Of a stretch of 64,000 bases of DNA, positions 57,701 to 64,000 are shown in pieces. The stretch is from Schizochytrium sp. CCTCC M209059. Its lineage: Eukaryota; Sar; Bigyra; Thraustochytrida; Thraustochytriidae. Positions within the stretch are counted from its first letter, which is position 1. Every line of letters begins with the position of its first letter. The position numbers and the translations under genes were made by a program. Under the pieces are notes generated by a model that searched no databases, had not been told where the DNA came from, and saw nothing but the letters and a program-made list of their open reading frames with translations. The stretch lies in assembly GCA_000818945.1 (NCBI GenBank), contig KN805402.1:240276-304275 (forward strand), read 5' to 3'.

Positions 57701-60388
57701 GCCACATCCCCGGGATCAGCGGGCTCACGTCAGCAATCTTCGATCGTCGCGCATCGAAGCAGCTACCGGATGCGCATGGGGAGTGGCCGCGAGTCCAGGC
57801 AGTTGCATCGCATTGTTCTAATGGTGGAAGACCTTCAGTTCGTTGATCCATTGTCGCTGCAGTTATTACAAGAAATCGCGATGGAAACCAGGCCTTTGCT
57901 TGTCTTCTTTTCCCTTCGGTTTCTCGCGCAAATTGAAGATAGCTTGCTCCTTGACACCTATACACACATCGAAGTAGGCAGCCTATCTCGCGAGGAGGTC
58001 AGGGAGGGCATGTGCAAGTGGCTCAAGGTCAAAGATGTCCCAGATAAGGCGCTGAGCGCGGTGATGGTCAAGTCTCTGGGACACCCGCTCTTTTCCGAGG
58101 AGCTCACCAAGCTTATGGTCGCAGAAGGCATGATTCTTATCGACGGAGATACGGCGCGTCTGTCCAAAAAGGCGCAGGAAGGTACAATTGGGCTTCCAGA
58201 CACGGTTTCGGCGCTCATGACAAGCAAACTAGACCGCCTCAAACCTTCTCAGCAGCTCGTTCTCAAGGTGGCTGCAGTCATTGGTACCGAATTCCAAAGG
58301 AACGAACTCGCAGCACTTATGCCAAAGACGGGGAACGAGGTCATGGAGGGCTCGCAAAAGCGCCGCAATGAAGATCACGACTCATTGTCCGATGACGTCT
58401 CTGCGCTCGTCGCTCAGAATTTGTTGATCCGCAATCCACACATGATGTACCATTATCGATTCGCGAGCGCAATGTTGCGGGAGAGTGCATACAACCTTTT
58501 GCTGTACCAGAACCGAAAAGACCTGCACAAAAAGCTCGCCGAGTACCAGGAAGCGCGCAACAAGGACTACCTGGAGCCAGTTTACTTTCTGCTAGCGACC
58601 AACTACTTTCTTGCAGAGGAATACGAAAAGGCGCTTCACTACTCGGAGCTAGCAGGGAAGAGTGCTCTGGAAGCCCATGCCCTGCAGCAAGTCTTTGTCT
58701 GTTTCTCGCGACTCATTGAAATGGACCAGCGCGAGCCGACCGTAACAGAAGGCATTCCCTTGTCTCGCAAGATTGGGTGGAAGCGCAAGGTGGGAGAAGC
58801 CTTGTTTTTTATGGGCAAACCAGTCGATGCGGAAGAGTATCTCTTGTCAGCTCTTGAAGATGCTAACTTGCAGTCGAGCACACCGACGACACAAGGTTCC
58901 TCGTGCTTTGGCGGCGTAAGTCGAACTTCGAAGCTTCACCTAGTCAAATTTACGCCAGGGTTTGCCGAAATGGAACGAGAAAAGAATGTACAGCTCTTGC
59001 TCGAAGCCTCGGCTGCCTACGAGCTCCTGGCCAAGATGAACTTTGACCGAACCTTGCCTTCGTCTTTAGAGTACCGTTTGAATGCCATCGACACGGCCAA
59101 GACTGCGGAGAGCGCATTGCGAGAGACGCAGGGGAATGAAGATCTGCTCGAGATTGCAACAGGGCGCATTGCGCGCACCTCGGCATATGTTGCCGTGTTT
59201 TATGTGTCTATTGGAGCACCAGGGATGCGTGACATGGCGCGCGAGCACATGCACCGAGCGCTGCTTCTCGTCGACACCTCGGACAAGGTAAAGGATCCCG
59301 GAACGCAGGCGCTGGTTCGCTTCAAGAGCGCCAAGTTTTCTACCATGATGGGCGAGATGAAGCAGGCGGGCGATCGCGTGCGCAAAGCCTTGTGGATGTG
59401 CAACTTTTTGAATCTGGAGCGCCTGCTGCTCGAGAGCCAGACGCTTTCGCTCTCGATTCAACTCTTCACGGGCCAAGTTTCCAAGGCCAAGGCAACGCTC
59501 AAGGCGTCAGTGGTGAAAATGTCGCAGGCCGGCCCCAACTATGTCGTTCTTGCGCTCACCGCACGGACAGCGTGTCTGGTTGGCGACTTTGAGCTCGCAG
59601 AGAGCTGTCTGGAGCGCATCGGACGTATGCCCCCCGGCAACTTCAACCTGAATCACCTTGAGGCAACTCGACAACTTATGAAATCTCCTGATCCAGAGGT
59701 GCACATTGCACTTGCGCTTCTCCTCGCGCGCAAATATGGCACCCAGAACCTTGCTGTCAGCGCGGCCATGCGAGGCATTGAGGCTTTGCAGAGCGTCAAC
59801 CTCAGTGATCTCAACATCACCATGTTCCACACCACGGCTTTTCTCATCACTGCGCTGGCAGAGGGTCTCGGAGGCACTCCGCTTTTGAAGAGTCGAAAGC
59901 GAATTTTGCACGGCAAGCATCCAGGTCGGTACACCCCTCACATGAGCCTATCGCAGATTATTCCATTTGAAGATCTCGAGATCACGGTTCCCGTGCGAAC
60001 CATTCGGAAGCAAGCAGGGAAGCACCTCAAGCATGTACTCGCAATCCTCAAGAATTACGCCAAGGTATATTCGATTTGCCGCGCGCATGCGACCTACTGC
60101 AACGGGGTCTACCAGAAGATATTGCGTGGCAAGTCGCGTTCGACGACGCTTAAAACCTTTTTACAAGCTGCCAAAGAGGCGCAGGAGACCGAGTCCCACT
60201 ACGTTTTGGGTCTCGCTCTACTCGAGGCAGGCTTGATTGACAAGCAATATCTCGAGGGCGCGCGCGCCGCATTTTTGGTTTGCGCCGGTATAAAAAAAGA
60301 CAACATGGCAGGTTTCGCACCTGAACAGCTCAAGGAAGCGCCCTATGAGCTTCGGCTGATGAATGAGGATGTTCTGGCCAACGAATAA
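54701..60388 (+). CDS. Soluble adenylyl cyclase (ADCY10-type)
   Basis: Single exon, 1895 residues. Two class III cyclase domains are present: C1 at about 165-350 and C2 at about 420-590. In C1 the metal-binding Asp residues are D187 (FADISGFS) and D240 (KFAGDAI), with Lys236 in the adenine-selecting position, as in bicarbonate-regulated sAC. C2 lacks the metal Asp, as expected for sAC. A P-loop NTPase follows, with GEAGIGKSR at 634-642, then a Ser/Gly-rich linker, MVEDLQFVDPLSLQL (Walker-B-like) and a long helical TPR-like C-terminus. In animals this cyclase senses bicarbonate and calcium and makes cAMP, including in cilia and sperm. The first ~140 residues are polar and unconserved. The C1 catalytic set is complete, so activity is expected. 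The ATG has A at -3. Confidence 0.92.
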   Translation: MSTDLPDGSEPQLPSPEEPTKIAIALEASEKSKIDAARIERNDALESTDIAVAEEGKADDTVLAAETAANKGVQEEHTSDEKPDTNPQVPEETISSGETTNEQSSQVPSALLLPGENAASAAKPSTISKQSSKGGSFAISAQTSFENLKLIASLVPARVIRYHLEHKDVSTLEAFSEEFEGAVLFADISGFSSLAEKLAKDLNCAANAAENLSSYIGKSLEKMVHEVCSKGGDVIKFAGDAILTVFPASKFRDLNDATLCCIQVAMNLLQLDLKAGGVQLSIHCGVGAGSVVSYHVGGRYNRWEYVITGDPIEQIGSAEPEASAGEVVIAKSAYERIASELIGKALPSGNFRIDKLRSPFELVSHPFVTSELECLLQEPTQLLRMDECLRSYVPRPVLQAIDAGQSLWFSELRLCSTLFCRLKGLKFNSRENLDLIHQAVRLVQKNVYAYEGTLCRFIVDDKGAGLLLAFGLPPFMHENDPVRATRSALDICAALSDLVNDDDEALSASIGVTSGRVFCGTTGGGVRCEYTLHGTLVNLAARYMVAAKTGVLCGQTTYREACEAIEFGEPEKLKVKGKEEEVLVYRPIGPKAQQGFENAKSPLLGRTAEMEIVSQALQRISQHSLLSEVVLFTGEAGIGKSRLMQETYAEALKFECGVIVGKGQDTESATAFYVFRSILSQLVNHYFTKVVWYRFEVWQEIERQSLVQGVASAFSENFSQSLYTKYLSKSFFEHLEEACRPQVDSSTDAVGGQASSSPSYSVAGAGNNNMQNGHMGGSQAQRHRGVSSSVGDDIGGDHSTDFLKYMGLMENPISNEFNASPEPSKRTIPPLESLPDHLRLHVVRDMIPVGKDNLEEMYPLLSILIPKVVQGSDTETTAKMRNDIRAENRMRLIKEIFTKCAAELESLHELRRVVEAQAERRLKALSRLGVNIDPAPRQDHAHGSSQNISFRGASTSGSEETGSRAKRRGKSKESSSGAEDEHSAASLAMVDEHQASPLPEATSPGSAGSRQQSSIVAHRSSYRMRMGSGRESRQLHRIVLMVEDLQFVDPLSLQLLQEIAMETRPLLVFFSLRFLAQIEDSLLLDTYTHIEVGSLSREEVREGMCKWLKVKDVPDKALSAVMVKSLGHPLFSEELTKLMVAEGMILIDGDTARLSKKAQEGTIGLPDTVSALMTSKLDRLKPSQQLVLKVAAVIGTEFQRNELAALMPKTGNEVMEGSQKRRNEDHDSLSDDVSALVAQNLLIRNPHMMYHYRFASAMLRESAYNLLLYQNRKDLHKKLAEYQEARNKDYLEPVYFLLATNYFLAEEYEKALHYSELAGKSALEAHALQQVFVCFSRLIEMDQREPTVTEGIPLSRKIGWKRKVGEALFFMGKPVDAEEYLLSALEDANLQSSTPTTQGSSCFGGVSRTSKLHLVKFTPGFAEMEREKNVQLLLEASAAYELLAKMNFDRTLPSSLEYRLNAIDTAKTAESALRETQGNEDLLEIATGRIARTSAYVAVFYVSIGAPGMRDMAREHMHRALLLVDTSDKVKDPGTQALVRFKSAKFSTMMGEMKQAGDRVRKALWMCNFLNLERLLLESQTLSLSIQLFTGQVSKAKATLKASVVKMSQAGPNYVVLALTARTACLVGDFELAESCLERIGRMPPGNFNLNHLEATRQLMKSPDPEVHIALALLLARKYGTQNLAVSAAMRGIEALQSVNLSDLNITMFHTTAFLITALAEGLGGTPLLKSRKRILHGKHPGRYTPHMSLSQIIPFEDLEITVPVRTIRKQAGKHLKHVLAILKNYAKVYSICRAHATYCNGVYQKILRGKSRSTTLKTFLQAAKEAQETESHYVLGLALLEAGLIDKQYLEGARAAFLVCAGIKKDNMAGFAPEQLKEAPYELRLMNEDVLANE

Positions 60389-60777
60389 TGACCTCCTTTT
60401 ACGAAGATTAATATCAGAATGAACTCTCTTTCTTTTCTTTCTTTCCTTCTCCTTTCGATTTTTCTCGTTGGGACCGCATGGATGTCTCACATTTGTAATC
60501 TTATCTCTCGTGTATACTCTCTACTCTTGGTTGATTTGGAAAACCAGAGGGTAACGATGCTTCGGATCCGAATCTTACATTGCCTATAAGCCAAGCCCAG
60601 TCGAAAAGGTAGGTGCATTTACCTTGCTGCCTTGTATTGTACAGAATAATGGGCGAAGTTCCAAACGATAGGCAGCCCGCATTTGCTTACCTGGGAGTTT
60701 ACGTACGGCCTTGTAAACCATGTTTCATTTTGGAAGAAAGACAATGTATGCTTGGCAAAGGTTGGCGAAGGCTTGCC
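60389..60777. other. Convergent 3' intergenic region
   Basis: 389 bases between the cyclase stop (+) and the amidase stop (-). It has a CTTT-rich run at 60428-60460. A short plus-strand frame lies on the amidase exon's opposite strand. No gene seen. Confidence 0.5.
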
Positions 60778-62006
60778 TTATGGAGACAAGAGCTTGACCT
60801 CAGAAGCCACAATGCCTTCCTCGGCGGTGTCAAGCGCGCCGAGAAGCGCTGGGCGGTGGAAGTCGATAATACAGCTTGAGCCGCAGAATGTAACATCTCC
60901 CTGGGCATCCTCTTTGAAGAGACTTGCAGGCTCTTTGCCGACGCGATCAGCTGCAATAAAAACTGTGTCGTGGCCAAGAAGCGGTGAAAGACGCGCAAAC
61001 CAGTAGTTGATGGTGTCGGGTCCGTTTGGAGCGGGTGCGTCAGTGTCGTCAGGGTGCCGATTGCACCATGCAGAAGCAAAGGCTACGATTCGGCTTGCTT
61101 GCGCTTTGTGGAAATGGGCAAATTCATAGGCCTGCCACTTGGACTTAAACTCCCAGGGATTGATGTCCATGCAGATGCCAAGGCCCACCTTTGTGCCGCC
61201 AGCAAGCCAGTCGCAATCGACACTCTTGAAACCGCTTCCTTCCGTTGCCCAGATTTTGTCTGTTATGCTGTCGAGTGAATGAGCAAACAAGCGTGACAGA
61301 TGAACGAACGAATGAGCGAACGAATTATGAATCGGTGAGTCAGTGAGTCAGTGAGTCAGTGAGTGAGACAGTGAAGGAACACGATGGTGTTTCAGCATTA
61401 AGGCGAATAATCCCCCCCCCTTTGGCAAACGTACTATAAGAAGTGCTTGTCGTATACAGCGTGAAGAGCGCCAGCAGGACTCACCAGCATGACGGAATTA
61501 AATAAATTACCCGAGTCTTCGTCTCGACGTGGGAACCCGACGCAGACCCCGCATCCATGGGCGGCGGCCACACGACAACACCAATCAAATGTTGGACCTT
61601 GACCTGCGATTTCGGCCAGAGCAGCAACTTGATCCTTTGTACGAAATTGGTAGCCCGTGAATGCCATCTCGGGCAAAACGAGGAGGTCCATTTTGGCTTG
61701 CTTTGAACTTTGTTGCTGCTGAGCCCATTCAGATAGAATCGCATCGGCTTTGGCCATGCTTGCCTTGATGTCACCATGGACTGGGCCGAGCTGAAGAGCC
61801 GCGAGGATCGCCGTGGCCACTTTCTTCGGGGGGGGCGGTGGTGCCACGATGCCTGCTTCTGAGGCTACCAGATTTGCTGCAGTGCTTGCAGTTGCGCTCG
61901 CCGCTGCTGCTGGAGCCACCGCTGCTGCTGCAGCTGCAGCTGCAGCTGCTGTTGCAGCAGGAGCAGCAGGAGTAGCAACGGTGTCTCTAGGGTCTGGGTC
62001 GCTCAT
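60778..62006 (-). CDS. NTA1-type protein N-terminal amidase (2 exons)
   Basis: Exons are 62006-61435 and 61267-60778, giving 353 residues. The 167-base intron starts GTACGT and ends CTCGACAG; the join makes YDKHFLYITDKIW. This is a nitrilase-fold amidase with the expected triad: E113 (LPEMAF), K187 (DKHFL) and C223 (LGICMDI). The CMDINPWEF and NYWFARLSPLL blocks are like yeast Nta1, which deamidates N-terminal Asn and Gln and sends proteins to the Arg/N-degron pathway. Animal NTAN1 and NTAQ1 are unrelated folds. The N-terminal ~60 residues are Ala-rich and end in a PPPPPKK stretch. The ATG at 62006 has A at -3. The frame is open upstream to 62393, where a minus-strand donor-like GTAAGA also occurs, so a further 5' exon cannot be excluded. 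Confidence 0.87.
61334..61373. repeat. 8-base repeat (GTGAGTCA) in the amidase intron
   Basis: About four head-to-tail copies on the plus strand followed by related units. It lies within the 61268-61434 intron. Confidence 0.8.
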
Positions 62007-62429
62007 CTTTTTGTTTTGTTTATTGCGTTCGTTTCGCTTCAAGATCTGGGCAATCTCGCGCCTCAGGCCACTGCTGTAGCGCGTGTGCGACGAGTTGCGC
62101 GAAGCACCTGTCTCGTCTCTCGTCAAGAACGAGATGGGCCTGCTGTCTGACCTCACAGTCAGTCTTTTTGATCTTACCTTTGTGCATTTCTTCTCCCGGT
62201 AAGGCTCGCTCGCGCGCGAGTGCGCTGAACGGGAGCCGTTGACGAGCCCATGATCATCTGAGCCATGGAATGTCCTGGTAATTATTCCGTGGGCATTCAT
62301 GCCAGGAACGTGGAGCTTCTGGTGACCGACGTGCGAAGGTGACGCGACGTAGAAAGCTGCTACCCGCGGAGTCGGGCGCAAAGAAAGTCTCAATCAGCTT
62401 GTCATAGCTGCAGGGACGTCGCGAGCAAG
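62007..62429. promoter_or_regulatory. Divergent promoter of the amidase and BBIP1 genes
   Basis: 423 bases between the two start codons. No strong repeat array. A GCTCGCTCGCGCGCGAG palindromic stretch lies near 62205-62221. Confidence 0.5.
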
Positions 62430-62672
62430 ATGGGACCCGAAACGAACCAAGAAGATGACACGGAACGCGTAAGGGATGGTGGCGCACCGGCGGCACTTCA
62501 AGAGGTCCTACCGAGAACAGGCCTCGTGTTTTCTGAGCGCGGAAATCTAAGCGAGATTCTGTGCAAGCCAAAAATCCTTCCTCTCAAGTCTGCTACTCTG
62601 CTGCGCATGGAAGACCTCGACCAAAAGGCCCGAGAATTAGCTCAGATGCAGGCCAAGGGAGCAATTTCGTGA
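62430..62672 (+). CDS. BBIP1: BBSome-interacting protein 1 (BBIP1/BBS18)
   Basis: Single exon, 80 residues, close to the family length of about 90. The ATG context is ideal (AAGATGG). The diagnostic core is present: LQEVLPRTGLVFSERG, then ILCKPKILPLKSATLLRMEDL, which follows the BBIP1 pattern EVLPKxG...VLCKPKLLPLKSLTLEKLE. The protein ends in a short helix (ARELAQMQ). BBIP1 is the smallest BBSome subunit and helps the complex move membrane cargo in and out of cilia. It is small enough to be missed by automatic annotation. It sits head-to-head with the amidase gene. Confidence 0.88.
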   Translation: MGPETNQEDDTERVRDGGAPAALQEVLPRTGLVFSERGNLSEILCKPKILPLKSATLLRMEDLDQKARELAQMQAKGAIS

Positions 62673-63093
62673 ATGAATACATGAGCAGAGGATTGAAGGA
62701 ATGACTAAATGTAAAAAGTGCCCTACCGCCAATGCAAACTTGATCGCCTTTCTGCAATTTTCGAACGAAGAAAAAAAAAAAGAGAAAGTAAGTGAAACGG
62801 GCAGTCTTCAAATTTGCAGAATGCATGCATGTCGTAAAATCAGTTTCGAGAATGTGTAGACTATGCACGTAGTCATGGTTGCATCCATTGACTGCCGCAT
62901 CGAGCATTGAAGAATGAAATTTACTTTCTTACTTTTTGGAGAAATATTGTATTGCCTGAATATTTTTTTTCCTTGTGGTGCCCCTCGGCATGGGGTTCAT
63001 TCCCATGGCAAGATGCTGAGATTATGCTGACAATGCGTGCGGTGAGGAGACCAAGTATACAAGAAGACAAGGAAAAATGTAATCAAAGCACGT
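62673..63093. other. Convergent 3' intergenic region
   Basis: AT-rich spacer between the BBIP1 stop (+) and the next minus-strand gene's stop, with an A-run at 62770-62780 and a T-run at 62962-62969. No gene seen. Confidence 0.45.
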
Positions 63094-64000
63094 CTAGATC
63101 GACTTGAGAGCGGGATCCTTGGTAAGAAGAACACGCGTGATCGCCGTGCCATCCTCACGCGCGTAGAGGCGAATAGGAAATGGCTCCGAGGTGGATGTGA
63201 CTGAGAATTCACGCGGGAGCATGTTCCAATGGGGGTTGGCGTCGACCTCGAGATCCAAGATGCACCCAAGATCTTTTCCGAATGGGCCGATTGTGGAGCT
63301 ACAGCACTCGCAGTAAAAGGCACCTTGGCCCTTCTTTGCATTGGCCTCGAGGTACTTGGGACAGCAAAGCCATTTCTTCGACTTGATGTGCTTGTGCGGA
63401 ATGAGAGGCCCGGCCTTGTTTCGTGGGCATTCTGTAAAGCTCGAAGAGGGCAGCGAGGGCGCGCCCACCCAAAGACTATTGTCATTGATGTTGGGGCCGA
63501 GGGTCTCGACATACAAATAGTAGACCCCTGGCGACGCAATGTCAAAAAGGTATTCTACATAGGCCATGCTACAGACTTTATTCGCCTTGCCGCCGCCTTT
63601 GTCGGGGCAAATAACAGTTTTACCCTTGACCTCGAGGGGACGCAGCATTACATTATAGTCGGTCGCAGCAGCCGGCTTGTCAAGCGCGAGTTTGCGGGAT
63701 GTTGCTTTGGCCAAATCCTCCTGAAACTCTTCGGGAGACGGCCCTGCAGGAGCAGTGCGTTTGCGACGCTTTGGTGCAACAACTTCCTCAGCAGAAGCCG
63801 TGCCTTCGGAGTCTAACTCGTCGTAGGCGTCGCCTGCCGCAACGGACCCCTGAAGCATGGGGCCCGAGCTCTTGGTTCCGCTGCCGCCGCTGCTTGTCAA
63901 AAAGGCCAAGACAAAGATGACGAGAATGGCAAGAGCCGCCTGCGCTCGTCGCTTATCCTCAAGCAGCCAAATGTACCATTTCTGCAATTGCAACTTGAGA
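63094..64000 (-). CDS. Type II membrane protein with carbohydrate-binding-like beta domain (5' end beyond window)
   Basis: Partial: the frame is open through the right edge and no ATG lies before the membrane segment inside the window, so the start is outside. The visible part has about 302 residues. A single hydrophobic helix (AALAILVIFVLAFL) follows a short basic stretch (EDKRRAQ). This suggests a type II protein with a lumenal C-terminus (inference). A Ser/Gly/Glu linker and KRRKRT follow, then a beta-rich domain with VEYLFDIASPGVYYLYVETLGPNINDNSLWVG. That resembles the pattern of CBM6/35-type or related sugar-binding beta-sandwiches. Many Cys (CCPKYL, CECCSS) suggest disulphides. Family uncertain. 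Confidence 0.7.
   Translation of the reverse strand, partial: LKLQLQKWYIWLLEDKRRAQAALAILVIFVLAFLTSSGGSGTKSSGPMLQGSVAAGDAYDELDSEGTASAEEVVAPKRRKRTAPAGPSPEEFQEDLAKATSRKLALDKPAAATDYNVMLRPLEVKGKTVICPDKGGGKANKVCSMAYVEYLFDIASPGVYYLYVETLGPNINDNSLWVGAPSLPSSSFTECPRNKAGPLIPHKHIKSKKWLCCPKYLEANAKKGQGAFYCECCSSTIGPFGKDLGCILDLEVDANPHWNMLPREFSVTSTSEPFPIRLYAREDGTAITRVLLTKDPALKSI

Overview
This window is nuclear DNA from a protist. It has large intron-poor genes on both strands, GC-rich promoter regions full of short tandem repeats, and a few GT-AG introns of 87-270 bases. There are no bacterial operons or ribosome-binding sites. The gene content (UDP-sugar pyrophosphorylase, eIF5B, complex I TYKY, DMC1, myosin, soluble adenylyl cyclase, a BBSome subunit, a central-apparatus-type protein) points to a flagellated eukaryote. 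A stramenopile such as a thraustochytrid fits best. That placement is inference from gene content and architecture, not from a search. I count 21 protein genes, 20 complete and one running off the right edge. I see no convincing RNA gene, CRISPR array or mobile element.

Layout. 0-7 kb: the C-terminal half of a VWA8-like protein (-) and a tandem zf-UBP protein (-). 7-9.6 kb: an unrecognised low-complexity protein (+), convergent with a 2051-residue single-exon myosin (-, 9.7-15.9 kb). 17-19 kb: UDP-sugar pyrophosphorylase (+). 19.6-32.6 kb: a run of minus-strand genes, namely a fatty-acid-hydroxylase/sterol-desaturase family protein (2 exons), DMC1 (4 exons), an SFI1-like protein, eIF5B and NDUFS8 (3 exons). 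33-40.6 kb: an RCC1-repeat protein (+), a NuSAP-like protein (-), a small membrane protein (+), a rhomboid-family protein (-, 2 exons) and an AKAP7-like 2H phosphoesterase (+). 41-60 kb: three giant plus-strand single-exon genes, a ZRANB3-like SNF2-HNH protein, a MYCBPAP-like protein with a degenerate phosphoglycerate-kinase-like C-terminus, and an ADCY10-type soluble adenylyl cyclase. 60.7-64 kb: a fungal-type NTA1 N-terminal amidase (-, 2 exons), the tiny BBSome subunit BBIP1 (+) and a partial type II membrane protein (-).

Themes. Several genes concern flagella or the centriole and spindle (SFI1-like, NuSAP-like, MYCBPAP/PGK-like, soluble cyclase, BBIP1). Others concern DNA transactions (DMC1, ZRANB3-like) and mitochondria (NDUFS8, VWA8-like). 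Head-to-head gene pairs share promoter regions that often carry gene-specific tandem repeats with a period of 5 bases. The strongest novelty candidates are the MYCBPAP-PGK-like fusion, the VWA8 C-terminal half as a separate gene, the pentamer-repeat promoters, and the rhomboid with an altered active-site motif. Exon joins were worked out by hand from splice signals, reading frame and remembered family sequences.
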